A stretch of DNA of 64,000 nt, taken from NCBI GenBank assembly GCA_018296165.2, contig JACKQL020000087.1, forward strand, positions 62,001 to 126,000, given 5' to 3'. A program made the translations under genes and the position numbers. The notes beneath the pieces were generated by a model. It was given only the letters and a program-made list of their open reading frames with translations. It ran no database searches and was not told where the DNA came from. Positions within the stretch are counted from its first letter, which is position 1, and each line of letters starts with the position of its first letter. This stretch comes from Termitomyces sp. T153. Its lineage: Eukaryota > Basidiomycota > Agaricomycetes > Agaricales > Lyophyllaceae. Shown one piece after another: positions 35,344 to 47,990 of this stretch.

Positions 35344-37884
35344 CCTCTTGTGCAGACACTTCAGGGCGTATTCGAAGACTCGATCGACTGGGCAGCTTCT
35401 TATTTGACAGGCGCTTTGAAACTGATCAAACCGCTCCCAACCCGACAACGTTGCAAATCATTTCTCACGACCTGATGTGGTGTGAGTTCCTACGTACACA
35501 TGCATTGACATGGTGGGATTTAACTTTATAATGGAGCAATGATAGAATCGAGAACTGAATGGAGTGGACAAAAAAACTTTTGTCGCCTAGGACGGCTACT
35601 TTTGCAAGATCCGGTTGCGATCGGCTCCGGGTAATGATGATCGATTGATCGATCATTCCTCTTTGCCGATAGCGTCCATATGCTGTTTTGTAAACATGTG
35701 TCCCTGGATTTTTGGTCATCCGTCCTGCAGCTGTGCAAGCGCACACTTATGTTTTGGTACTCTACCTAGCTCATGATCTGACATACAGGACAGATGATGC
35801 TAAATGGTAATGGTTTTCTCCTCATCCATCCTTGTATATCCAACCATTCTCCTCCCTGGTAATTCTTTCAGTCACATCAGCTTGGTTTCTTGAGTGGTCG
35901 TACTAGATCTGATTTTGTCCCCTTCTGTTCTCACGGCAAAGATGATTAGCTCCCATACCTGTGATTCCTGACCTTTCAAAACCCACAACCTGACCTATTC
36001 ATTGCTCCTTTCTATACCCACGACAAGTGACGCCCGGAGCACCTGTCATATCTGTGCAAAGTCCATGTGCACACGCAAACCATAAGACGCTTTGGCTCTT
36101 TCCATGTCGGGAAATTTCTGATCTTCGAATTCTATAAGGGATTAAACTATATTCTCTAGGCATCTATCTTCTGTTGCGTCTCTTTTGTTCCTTGTGTGGC
36201 TGGGATAGTCAGAGTGTTTATCGGGTCCGAATAATTGACACCGTTTTCAGGTTCCTCCGGTCTGTTCGCCCTGTCAAACATCGGTGCCGATGTAGTTACG
36301 AATCTACTACATATGTAGCTTTCACAGAATCATCACTGCAAGACAAACCTAAACATGCCCAAACGGCTGAAAGCCAAACGAAGATGAGGTCTATTGAGGA
36401 TGCTCAAGCGACGCCACAGATTGAATATCAATGAGGTAGTTGTATGGCGTATAAACGTAAAAACGATGCTACAACTGAATGGATTCTGTGAATGACTTTC
36501 CAAAATTTCCGGCGGCACTCATTTGATAGACATGGCGGCACTTATTTGATAGACATAGAAGGCATCAATAACAACCGGAATAATAGAGACTTTGACCTGG
36601 GCTTACTTGTAACAAATACAGGGGTTTGGGTGAGGATTAACTAGCCTGATCGAAACTATAGAGAAGGCACTGACCAGGAGATTATGCTTAGAGCTCGAAT
36701 GTTGTATAAATCAGATGCAAAATACTGAATGGGGAAATTGAACGAACGGTCTCAATAACGCGTCCCGGCCCCCAAAACCCCCTCAAGATCTCTCCTGGAG
36801 GTCGTCGGGCCGGGCGCTCGGTCAGCGTTGCCGCGTTCCGCAAACGCCAACGCTCCAGAAGCTCTCCTATCACAGATATCCCGAATATCCAATCAACGTT
36901 TCGCATCGTCCGTCTGATACATCTAGTTAGCGCCCAATCCATCCAATCACGGGTGTGCGCATTAAAGCAAAGGGCTCCCGGTCGCCGGTCCGGAGATACC
37001 TTCCGCCGAGCCGGCTTTCGACGTCCACTCCCATTCTCATGACTTGAAGATCCTTTGTACAATGAAATCGAATTCTGATTGTGACAACAGATTAGGGGGA
37101 CTTCTTTGAAACAGTACGCTCCGTTGATGATCAATTGGCAACATTCAACGCTTGTGTTCCTTGTGACACTTCTGCATTATGTACACAGTACGAGACATGT
37201 AATGGCTTCTTCTCCCCGGTCCCCTGAACTTTATTCAAGAAGCATCTTAATCAAACAAGACGACCAAACACAACGAGCGCGCCAGGGATTGCAATGTATC
37301 GCACTTGAAGAGGTCTATACTGTGCCGCTGTATGTGGAAGTGCTATATAAGTATATTCAGACGTTAACTTTGATTTTGCGGCATAACCGCAATATAGGAA
37401 TCCATACCTAGTATTTGTTTACCATCCCGTTCCCTCGGGATACATGCCCATCAAACAATGAATACAGGACTTAAGGCGGGTACAATTTCCGGTCGTGAGT
37501 ATGACTTGGAAATCTTGATTCCTTCTCTGTTCTATGGGTGTGACTTCGAATGAATCTACACATACATCTATATATTCTTTAAAAAAAATTCCATCTGGTC
37601 ATGCTGTTTGTTGACCTATCGGCCTCAGTTCAGAATGCCTCCAACACCCATTATGTTCGGGCGTCGTGCAAAGGCGGTTTTCATCGAAAGCATGCTAACT
37701 ACGCATCGGCATGATTCAGCCGTTATGGTTATAGCCGTGAGACCTGGCCCAAGCTCTTCCTCACCTTGACATCCACGTGTCCCTCCACAACTCTGTCCAA
37801 CAACCTATCTCTGGTTTTCTGGTGAGTTCCGTAGTATGGGTGAGCAACTAGCTAATATGACCGACTAGTCAGAAATAATCTCAT
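35344..37884. other. Long intergenic stretch, no supported gene
   Basis: Frames at 35,465-35,746 (minus), 36,174-36,434 (plus), 36,688-37,134 (minus, 148 codons, Arg-rich) and 37,106-37,411 (plus) show no family motif. A 23-bp near-repeat (GGCGGCACTCATTTGATAGACAT) occurs twice in tandem around 36,511-36,557. The ends should hold the promoters of the zinc-cluster gene and of the exonuclease-domain gene, which diverge from here. Confidence 0.45.
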
Positions 37885-38969
37885 ATGGCTGATCTCACTG
37901 ATCTGGACTATGTGCTCTGTGACACAGAGTTGTCGATTAGCAATGCTGCCACACTCTTGAGTAGTTCCTCCCTTCTGGCCCTGGATTGTGAAGGACGTGG
38001 TTTGGGTGAGACTGGTGGAAAGCTTTCTTTGATCTCACTCCGAATCTTCCGGCCTGCCCATCTCGCCCAGGCTTTTTTGATTGACACTGTACGCCTCAAA
38101 GGCGAGAGACTCCGCCCGATATACGACATCCTTGAATCCACATCTATTCCAAAGGTTGTCTATGATGGTCGCAAGGATTTCAGCTGTCTTTTTCACGACA
38201 GACGTGTAGAGATCCGCAATGTTATAGATCTCCAACTCGTAGATATCAAGTCTCGTGAGATACGTGGAGAGAATGATGCCGATCGGCTACTGAGGCTTGG
38301 CCAAGTTGTGCCCAAGTGGGAGCTTGCACGCAACTCTCACCTATATCGCAACGTACACAAGTTATGCGGTATGAACAGGAGCGCAGAAGAACATCTCGGC
38401 CTGAAAGTCGAAAAGAATGCCCCAAAATGTCAGTCGTTACCTACTTGTCTTTCCTAGTACTCACCCACAGTGATATAGTCGACCATAGCCTTTGGCTGGA
38501 ACGACCTCTTGCTACAGAACAGCTGTTATATGCCGTCAAGGATGTGGTTATGATAAGTGATCTATACAATGCTTTTGATGCTGCAGGCTATCTGTACCCT
38601 CAGATCCATGACGACAGCTCACGCTACGTCTCGATCTGGAAGGACAGAAGGCCTACTGCAGATGACATTTATCGTAACCACGGCTTTCTCATTCTTGACA
38701 TACTTGATCGTTCGATGAACTCGGTAAGGGGAACTTGCTCTTCGTGCAGGAGAGATCTTCCTCGGGCATGTTATTCAAAATCAGCCTGGAGCAGTGGTGC
38801 TCCAAGGCAATGCCTGGTCTGCCGTGCGGCAGAAGATTTCCATGGACGGCGACTCCGTTGGGAAGCTCTAAAGGAACAAAAGAATAGAAGACGGGATGGA
38901 GGGGGCAGAAGACGTGGAGTTGGAGGTAAAAGTGTGAGTGGTACCTCGAAGAGAGGAAGACAGACTTGA
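37885..38969 (+). CDS. 3'-5' exonuclease domain protein (DEDDy type)
   Basis: The domain is the RNase D/WRN-type 3'-5' exonuclease fold. Motif I is LALDCEG with the Asp and Glu (residues ~35-40). Motif II is VVYDGRKDFSCLF with the Asp. Motif III is YAVKDVVMISDLY, giving the Tyr-x3-Asp of the DEDDy class. Exon 1 runs from 37,885 to about 38,433. A very short intron (about 38 nt, ending CCCACAG at 38,470) leads into the exon encoding HSLWLERPLATEQLL. The C-terminal part adds a Cys-rich module (CSSCRRDLPRACYS, then CLVCRAAEDFHGRRL) and a basic Arg/Gly/Lys tail, perhaps for nucleic-acid binding. The substrate is not known. A 42-nt alternative of the intron would break the frame, so the exact donor is uncertain. 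Confidence 0.8.
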
Positions 38970-40128
38970 ACCCGCGGTGCAAGTCATGGTCGACATGAGA
39001 CTATCAGTATGTTTTTGCTTCACGCTTCATGATGTCCTTGGAGTGTATTTGCAGGTTGCTTCCTCATGTGAGGGGTGGAAACTTGCAGGTACACTCCTTC
39101 AGATCCAGTTACTTCTCACATTTTCTCTGGCCCCTGATTGACATTATATGATCTCTTCCCATCCTATCAGTATTCTCACCGAAACTCCATTTACCTCCTC
39201 TTTTACTCACTGAGCTAGCTTTGTGCTATAGCTTCCGTTATGGATCCGTCATTCCTCTGTCTTCTTATTCCAGTAGTACTAGTCACGCCGTCGCGGAAAT
39301 CACTGATGAAGCGACCAGAGTCGATGAATAGGATCAATTGTCTGTACTGTACATGTTTGGACTTGGACGTTCATCTTGTAACAATATATAATTAGCTGTG
39401 ATCGATGATAACACTTGGAACACAAGCAGATGACTGATTGCTTGCTTCATTTCAATGTATGATTGCCTACTGGTCACTGATTATTTGTTAAATCGAAGGG
39501 ACTGGGAATCTTGGAAGACAGTGATAAATCACGGCTTAAAACAATAACGATTTTATCGTCCGTCTGCTGAACTAATTCGGGAACGTTCGAAAATGGGCGC
39601 ATGTAACACTACTGGTCGCATCCTCGCACCTCACATTTGATGGCCTTGGCTTCATTCTCACGGCAAATGAAACGAGACTTGATGTGAACAATGTGGAGAT
39701 TGCAAATGCTCTTGATCTCGACCTGGTAGTGATAAAACAGGCCATCTAGGTCATTGTACACGATCTCAACAACCATATAAGTAGATATGCGAAGCTTTCC
39801 TACTGAAGAGTGACGAGGTAGTGTGGATGATAAACGTGAATAGGACTGGCTGCCTGGTGTAAAGTGAGCCTAGGGTCGCGTGTGGGAAATCTTGAGCATT
39901 ACATGATACAAAATTGCGATTGGTGAGATCAGGGACATGCTGTACTGTTTGAATCCATCAGTTTATCAGTTAGCACGGTCTGGGCTAACGAACAAATCTG
40001 CGAAGGCGCTAGACAATAGATGTCAACACCTCCTTAAAAGGAGAGGATGACATCAGCGAATTCGCCTGTGACACCTGTTTGTATATTTCTCTTTACTTGC
40101 TCTATTTCGCCCATAAACCCCTAGGTCC
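38970..40128. other. Intergenic between exonuclease and DUF2461 genes
   Basis: I see no supported gene. The right end is the probable promoter of the DUF2461 gene. A GC-rich minus ORF overlapping that gene's start (40,053-40,250) is a shadow. Confidence 0.5.
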
Positions 40129-42102
40129 ATGGCTGTTTCGTCTCCGACGCCACAGAGACTGAAGTCTGAGCGCTCCACAAACACTGAGAAGTTTGCCCCT
40201 CCAAAGTCTGAAACCAAGAAGCTCAAATCACGCTCAAGACTCGCATCCAAGTCGAAAGCACACGCGCCAAATCCGAGCGAAGACGAAAAAGACCATAGTG
40301 ATCATGATCTTTCTTCCAGAGGAGAAGATGGAGGGTATCAGAATCACCAAAAAGACGACGCTTACGACAGCGACGCGATAGATGCAGACGATTTTGTTGC
40401 CGTTGCCAAACGCAAACGGAGCGCGTCTGGTTCCTCGCGTAGCCTCAAGAAAGCTAGAACAGTAGACCCACAGAAAAAAGCAAATTCGAAGTCGAAGAAG
40501 GCGCGTGCTAAGGACGAAGATAAGGGCTTACTCGAGCTCGAAGATGGGCAGGAAGTCGTAGGTGTAGTTGTACAAGCCCCGAAGACTGGACAAGGCATGT
40601 CTATATGGCTCCGAGACAATTTTGACATGTCCTGATACTATATGATACAGTTCCCCCTGGTCGGGTATCTCAGAATACGCTCGACTTTCTGATGCAGCTT
40701 AAGGATCCAGAATGCAACGATCGTCAGTGGTTCGTCCGTTTTACTCAAAGTTCTATCATTCATTCTGATATCTCTGTCTCGGCAGGTTTAAATTGCACGG
40801 TTTGTGGTGCTTTGAGTTTCTCTTTTCCTTCGATGAATGATTCCTCCCTCTTACAGAACCTGTATATCGTCAAGCCGAGAACGAATGGAAGGCGTTCGTG
40901 GAGGCTGTGACGGACCAAATCACGGAAGCAGACCCTCAGGTGCCTCCTCTGCCCTCCAAGGATTTAATTCATCGGATCTATCGCGATGTACGTAACGTTT
41001 TCGAGCGCTGTATGAAACTAGACTGATTATTGACTCATGGGTCCAAAGGTTAGGTTTAGTAACGACAAGACGCCCTACAAGAGCAACTTCTCGGCTAGCT
41101 TTTCACGGAGTGGGAGGAAGGGTATCTGGGCTGGATGTGAGTTAAACTAAGAGTTCCCCTTCGCGACTGTGTCGTATTGATCCTTCTCACTCTGCTTCAC
41201 CCTTCCATGTCTTTTCTTCGTTATATGACGTTCTTTCGATTTTTTTCCCTTCCTTAGTCCCTTTCGAACGGATTACAAACTTAGCACTGATCTTGCTCTC
41301 CAGATCATGTGTCTGTGTTCAATTTTCTCGACATGGTTTTCGTATCTCAACTTTAATATCCCCGGCTCTCTTTACAGTGCTGGTGAGCGATGTTAGCTAT
41401 GCTGATGTTGATCATGTTCTGACGATCTACAGTACAACCCGGAGGAGAAAGCATTGTCGCAGCGGGTTCATGGTGTCCAGCACGCAACGAACTCATGAAT
41501 ATCCGGTACTGAGCATCATTATATCGTTGGCCACCTTCATACTGAGACCATACGCGATACCAGAATCAATATTCAGCGCCGAGCTGGAGCTGACCGACTT
41601 CGCGAGGTTATCTCAGCACCAGAATTCGTAGCTTACTTCGGTGAGCCCTGCCCATCGAAGGACGGCTCACGCCAGAATATATTTGGAAGGGAAGACGAAC
41701 TTAAGGTTGCGCCGAAGGGGATTGACAAGAACCATAGGTCGGTTTCATGCATCCTCAATGTCATTCCAGATCGAACTGACTCACTACCAGGGACCTCGAT
41801 CTTCTGAAATGTCGCTCATTCGCTGTGGTACATCGGTGTGTCAACTACTGTTCTTCGGACTCCGAGTTGCTCAATACTTTACAACTCAGATTCTTGGATA
41901 GCGAGGTACTTGAGGAAGACTTTGCAGAAAAAGTGGGCCATGTGGTGCGAGTCATGCGCCCTTTCGTGCACTGGTTGGTTTTTCATATTGTTCCTGGACT
42001 TCCCGTTGACTTTCATTGTAACTCAGTTTGAATGATATGATGACCGTCACTGGAGGTGATACGGACGATGAACAAGGCGACAGTTCGGGCGATGACGACT
42101 GA
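40129..42102 (+). CDS. DUF2461/TIGR02453 family protein, ~12 exons including micro-exons
   Basis: The family is conserved in bacteria and fungi but has no assigned biochemical role. Exon 1 (40,129-40,594) encodes a basic, Lys/Ser/Asp-rich tail with nuclear-localisation-like clusters (KRKRS, KKARAK) and an acidic DSDAIDADDF stretch. The domain starts after the first intron: LDFLMQLKDPECNDRQWFK, IHRIYRDVRFSNDKTPYKSN, SFSRSGRKGIWAGYHV, VQPGGESIVAAGSWCPARNE, RQNIFGRED, KVAPKGIDKNHRD, and an acidic C-terminus ending GDDD. Exons by phase are 40,651-40,729, 40,786-40,799, 40,857-40,987, 41,049-41,136, 41,304-41,316, 41,378-41,382, 41,433-41,505, 41,564-41,737, 41,791-41,835, 41,890-41,973 and 42,027-42,102. 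The first intron starts GC (AAG|GCATGT). The 5-nt exon is inferred because it alone keeps frame. Confidence 0.87.
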
Positions 42103-45100
42103 TGACAATATATCCCGTACAGCGGCGGACTTGTAGTTTTCTATTGTCTTGATCTCACCAACCTATGTTATGTTATTTATTCTACATTTACAAGAAAATG
42201 GTACCTGTCCGTTTTTTCTACAGGATATACATTGTAATCATCGATGTTGCCGTGTTCTCTTCGTACGGTGGGTTGACTTGGAGCTTGACCTCGTGATGTG
42301 TGATTTCTGTGCTTCCAGCGTTGCGGTGCCACTTACTTTGCATGTTCTGTGCTGTCGAGGTCGGCTCTTGTCGCCTGATAACGTCGTGATTGCCATGTAG
42401 TACAAGCGCAAGACGAGTTTACGCGGGTATCGAAATACAAAGGCATATAATTACATCAAGAAGAGTGAACGAAGCTACAGTAAGTAATCAGACTTCGGAA
42501 AATCAAGATCGGGGGTAGGAGACTGGTTACGAGTATGACTCGGTGCCCTACTTTGATAATGATATTGTTTACATATTTCCTATCATCACACAGCAAATAG
42601 GCATCGATAATGCGAAGACGAAGGATTATTCCACTTATAGTTGGAAAAGTAAAACATGGGTAATAACCGACTACAACCTGTGCATTTGCCAGTCTCTCTG
42701 GGATTGGGGTTGTGGTCGGTGATTTTCAAAGGAAGAAAAAGATTACTAGGAGCGCTTGTTGCAGCTATACGCGCACAGGAATGGTTGACCAACTAACTAG
42801 ACCCGAGGGATCAGGTCGCTCAGACAGTGGTGACGTCGAAAGACTGGAGGTTCGCGGGTTCAGAATGTATTTTATGTATGTAGTGTAGCTGATAAAAAGA
42901 GTATTCACCTGGAGGTTCGCGGGTTCAGAATGAAGAACCGCGAACCTCTCCAGGACCGAAAATTGTCTGTACGGTCACGTGAGTATCAGAACAATTGTAG
43001 AAGTAAATGTGGTAAGATTTGGTAGTACTTCCGTCAATATAATCTCAACAGCGCTATCTTGGTTTGGGTTGCGCATCGTCCCAGATCACAAGATAGCGTA
43101 GGCTGTCGTCCTTGATATTAGGATATATGTATCCTTAACTTGTTGAAGAGCATGTTGATAAGCTTGACATCACAAACAGCATACTTCAGGTGGGTTCTTT
43201 CGCAGAGCGTTCCAGCACGAGCTATGATCGACTAATGCGAAGATAACATGCTTAGACCGTCACTGAGAAGAAATGTAGATAATACTTACGGCGCCTCGAA
43301 AACACCTTGGGCTTCTCTACAAATGCATGCTCCTCTCGGATAAGATTCTAGACCCTGATTCGATTCGAACGCGTGTCAACGATCGCGAAAATGAGATGTC
43401 CTCGAAGGTAATGCAAGTGGCCGATAGCACAGAGAGCTTGCCGAAGCATAAACACCGGACGAAAGTACTTCAGGAGGACGGCCGAGAAGTGCTCCTCAGA
43501 GATTGTTATTTTGTCCGTTGAAGTTCCGCGTTCAATGCATAAAACTGAATAGCTAAGTAATATTTTTATTTTGTACTTATAACTACCACTGAAGCTAGTC
43601 GAAAAATACCACCATTGAAACATTGATCTCTGCAAGGAATACGAAGGCATATATTACTATCGACGGACTACTTGGTGTGTCCGAGCCAGATTGCGACAAT
43701 CCCTGTAGACAGCTTGTTGCTAGCCGATCATATCAGGAGCTCCAGACCTGAAATTGACGAAGAATTGACGAAGAAGCTATGCCATGATCTGTTTAAAGTT
43801 TAGCCTCACACTTCAGACTCGTAGCCCATTCCCGTGAAATAAGTCAACTTTATTCCAATCAAATGGAATATCTTTGCCTGATCTCAATAGATTGTGTTCT
43901 GTGTATGAAAATTTCCAGCCTGATATTTCCTTAACCAAACGAAGACGAGTCGACGATTGGAGACAGTATAACTACGCTACATCGAGAAATGACACACGTG
44001 GTGTACAAATACGGTAAAGAAGTAGTAAGGAGAGATCTAAAACGAGGGTATTCACTCCGTGCTTTGGATTGCACGCCAGACTTATTAACCACACAACTCA
44101 TCTCTGAGTTCGTTCTGCTCATCTTCCTTATTTTCAGCTTTGATACCATTTTTTGTATGGTCGAACGATGGGGAAAGTCCGAGCCCTCGCCATGTTGGCA
44201 CTGTCTGAAGAGGTATTTCCTGACGTTTCGCAGTTGCCTTCGTAGTTTCTGCGACATCGCCACTGATGGATTAACCACTCAGAACGAAGGAAATGTAGGC
44301 CGGAAGGAATAGAGTCTACCAATCTCATTTGTCAAAGGCAGCAGAAGAATAAAATAGAGAATGGCTTACCAGGCCGGGTACATAGACCCACTGCATAAGC
44401 TGATGCAAACCTTCCCATCTCCTGGGAACTATTGCTGCAATTATATTACCGCACTGCACATGCATAAATTACGGTAAGTCACGACCTTAAGTGTAATATG
44501 TATGGTGGCTAACGTGCCTGGAGAAGCCAGAACCAGAGTCCTGATTCAATGCTCATATAGACAAGTTTCCAAATGACTTGAGTGGTCAAAAATCCTAGGT
44601 CTGCTTTGCTAGAGAACTCTTTCCTGAAGCAGAAAAGGTCAGTTTGGTATAGGTATAGTGAAGTCTGAACAAAGAACCTCACACGAGTCCTGGCGATAGC
44701 CGACATGGGAAGCGTGGGAATTACAAAAGACAAAGTTGTACCAGTCGTCCAGAAGTAACTCGCATGAGTTCGCCGGTTTTAATGCTAATATTCCTATTCA
44801 AGAACATCCGTACAAAACCCATTGCTAAATGTATTGGCTTCGACTGGAAAAATACAAGAGCAAGGATAGAACATACCTGGAACATAAATGCGATATATCC
44901 AGACTAATTCGGAACTCCAGTAATCGGAAGAAAGCTCCAGCGCCCTCAGGACTAAGATCTGGTTACCCAGATTGAGCTGTAAGGCGTCGAAAGATTGGGC
45001 TCAGACGCAGACGAGCTAAAGGTAATGCAGACCACTGATTGTTGAGACATCAAATGATCCAGTTCGGCATTAAGTCTTTCTTGCAATGGCCGAGTGGAAG

Positions 45101-46085
45101 CGGCTATCGTGCGTAGATCCGCAATGAAGAGAATGGTGCCACAAAAGAGGTTGAAGATGTTGTAAGATAATAGTTTACGTTTTTCTCCAAGGCTGATGCG
45201 ACTTCGGAGTAGGGCCTGGAGGTTAGTGATATAGTAAACCTGGATGCCAATGCATACATTGATTTTGTTAGCTGCGCGATAGACGCGACAATGAACACGG
45301 CTAGGATATATGGTCATTAATTTGGGAAGTCGGTAACTTTTCATTTCACAAATAAGTTACATACCGCAAGGGAACCAGTCTATAAGCCCTCTATGCTTTG
45401 CATCACTGTATTCGCTCACGAGTTGGAACATTGCTGCTGTTATGGGTTTGCAAGAGATGGTAAAAAAATTTACCGAAGTCAAGTTGATGGAACATCAAGG
45501 AAGAAATGCTCAGATTGAAGGCTCATATGTATAGAAAGAGGAGCAAAATGGTACTTCATATCGTAAGATTTGAGAACAAAAGTAGAGCAAAAACGTGTCC
45601 TCGACAATTGTGCCAGTGTAGATGACCTGATTGTTTAATCGATCGGACATGTATGCAAGAAATTTCACAACATAAAGCAGAAAGACAACAGTCGTGTGGT
45701 TTGTGGATTGGATACGCGGGCGTATCCAATTTGGAGGAGTCAATAACACTTGATGGACAAAGAGCATGTAGCAACAGCGCTGGACAAAAGGAGTCGGAGG
45801 AACAAGTGTAGGTCTTGATAATCTTATCAAGCCTGAACTTTTGCGAAACTATTATCTTCCAGCACGACCGACTCAGTACTTTTCGGCAATGTGTTGCGAT
45901 ATCTATCAGGTGTATGCATCGTACAATGCACATCCTCAATAATCTTTGGTCAGATACAGCGATATACCTCATCCATAGTTTGACTTTCATTTACTGTGCT
46001 CGACTTTTTACAAATGCAGGCTAATTATATTATCGGTGGAACTTGGTAACATAGCGTTTGATACAGTTACAAAATTAGTTACAAA
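42103..46085. other. Long stretch without a confident gene
   Basis: Many short frames occur on both strands (for example 43,327-43,521 plus, 43,931-44,278 minus, 44,509-44,733 minus, 44,952-45,344 minus, 45,556-45,990 minus). Some minus-strand pieces between 44.5 and 45.9 kb are hydrophobic and could be scraps of a decayed multi-pass membrane protein, but no helix set joins cleanly and no motif is convincing. The hairpin repeat at 42,844-42,953 is listed separately. Composition is gene-like with ordinary CpG. Confidence 0.4.
42844..42953. repeat. 24-bp direct repeat with an inverted third copy (hairpin)
   Basis: CTGGAGGTTCGCGGGTTCAG (plus AATG) occurs identically at 42,844-42,867 and 42,909-42,932. 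The second copy is followed after two bases by its inverse (GAACCGCGAACCTC.CCAG, 42,935-42,953). The second copy can therefore form a strong GC-rich stem of about 18 bp. Confidence 0.85.
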
Positions 46086-47990
46086 TCAATACTTTTCATA
46101 ACGCCGAAGTGACACACAGCTATCACCGTTGACGCATTTTGCTACTACATTTGCGATATCACGGCCTTCAAAGTAGGCTCCGTGCAGGTATCCTTAGAAT
46201 AGTGTAGAAGACCAGTTGGACTCGACTAGTTTCAAAAGGAGAAAACAACGACGTACCATAGTAATTCTGACTGGTAGCTTCTCCAGCAAAGTAAAGTCTC
46301 CCTACGTTTGCCCTGAGATTGTCATGGTGTTGACTCACAAAACTGGGGGGCCAATTTGAGAATGAGCCGCGGTACAATGGGTCGTTGAACCATCGGTGGA
46401 ACTTGAAATCCAGAGGTTCAGGTATCGTGATATTAGGATACATGGTTCGGAGAACACTCATGGTCTCTTCCTTGACCTCTGTGTCGGACAAAGCTTCGAT
46501 CCTTTCTGAGTAGTCGCCCTGTCCCCCGTGAGCTAGGAAAGAGCGTTTTGCAATTCCCAGAGGGGAAACTCACGGTAACCGTTACAAGGATAATTCCAGA
46601 TCCAGGCAAAAAGCCTTCCTTATCGAGGCTTTGCCATACTGGATATCGTCCACGTTCAGAATCCGCATAAAGAGCGAACTGTATGTGCACATCAGATAAT
46701 TAGACATCGGTTTGATAGACGATAGAATTGTGTTGTAACCTCGGTATCGAACCAGAATTTTTGCGGGAATTGGAGGTATATCTTGGTATATGTTCCCATC
46801 GTCATGGTTGCGACAGCTTCTGTCTTGTAATCTAGACAATGATTTAGACAGGATATATTAATGACAGGCGGGAAATAATTCACTGGGAAAATCAGGTTCG
46901 AACTTGACGTCGTCGTTTTTAAGAACACCAAGACTGAATGTACAGATGGCATAATCTGCAGAAATTGAGGACCCATCGCTGAAGACAGCTTTGACCCCCG
47001 AAGCTGACCACTCAACAGAATCGACGAGGGTATTTAGACGAAGTTGCTGTGGCTTGAGGAAAGACTCCGCTTCCTGCTGAATGAACATTTTATAGCCACG
47101 TTGATCAATGCTCAGCATGTTATCATGAGAGAATCCGCCTGTATCCGGTTCAAAAGTGAAATTGGAGTTCTAATATGTGGTAAGCAGGTTATCGAGATCG
47201 GCGAGATCTAATAATCACCCGCGCAGTGGCAAATATAGATGACTGAAGTGGAGTCTGAGCATATTCCCAATCGAACTACGAACTGCAGTTGATTGGAAGG
47301 TACCATTGCAAGATACGCTTTCTTACATTCATGTATTCAGCGGCCATTTCATGTGCATTGCGAGGTCCGTTATGTGCTTCTGGCTGTTAAATTAGCCAGA
47401 TTCGTTCACCGAAAGGGCAAAGAGCGACGGCAAAGTGTGGACAGTACGAAAGCTTGAAACACGACGTACCAGCCTGAGTATAGTTGATGTAATTGTCAAA
47501 ATTATTGTCAGCTGCATTGAACACATCATCCACAAAGTCCATCTCGCCGGTCTCATCAAACGTTTCTACATCATAAAGGTCAACCCGAATCTCCGGACAT
47601 GTAGAGCCACTCACTCAAACTGCGGTAAAAATCACTGATATGGGTCTCTAGTCCATGTTTCTTTGCCAATGTCCAGATAGGATTAATCGGTCCATTGCCT
47701 GTCTGCGTTCCCTGTATCCAATTTGCTCCCAACTCTACGACATGTCCGCCGAAAGGCGTGCTTTGCAAGCGACCACCGAGCTCGTCCCGAGCCTCAACGA
47801 GGACAAAGTCGTCGATTCCCTGTTCATGCAGTGTACGTGCAGCGATGACACCTGCGACGCCACCCCCTAGGACGAGGACCTTCGTATCGGATCCCGTGGA
47901 GTCGGTCTTGGCCTTCTGACTTGGAAGGGCAATTACGACGCATGAGACGGTCAGGAGAAAGAAGGTAATGAGATGCTCGAGGTGGTGCAT
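46086..47990 (-). CDS. Flavin amine oxidase (polyamine-oxidase-like), secreted
   Basis: FAD-dependent oxidases of this family oxidise amines such as polyamines and release hydrogen peroxide. Exon 1 starts at 47,990 with a hydrophobic leader (residues ~8-22, HLITFFLLTVSCVVIALP) that looks like a signal peptide. Next come the dinucleotide-binding motif GGGVAG (residues 42-47) with the distal Glu at 67, and ELGGRLQSTPFGGHVVELGA. Later exons give FVDDVFNAADNNFDNYINY, LSIDQRGYKMFIQQEAESFL (47,060-47,118), FSDGSSISADYAICTFSLGV, MTMGTYTKIYLQFPQKFWF, and GSFSNWPPSF. The C-terminal FAD motif reads GRLYFAGEATSQNYYGYLHG followed by AYFEGRDIANVV. The stop is at 46,086. About ten short exons are needed; I saw no in-frame break. 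The substrate is inferred from family resemblance only. Confidence 0.85.

Noticed and set aside
36688..37134. A 148-codon Arg-rich minus-strand ORF
   Set aside because: No motif, no splice partners, and Arg/Pro-rich text expected from GC-rich non-coding DNA.
43320..43400. A tRNA on the minus strand (word GTTCGAATCGAATC)
   Set aside because: The B-box-like word has no T-stem, anticodon arm or acceptor partner around it.
44500..45990. A multi-pass membrane protein gene on the minus strand
   Set aside because: Some frames are hydrophobic, but they do not join through good splice sites into the helix pattern of a known family.
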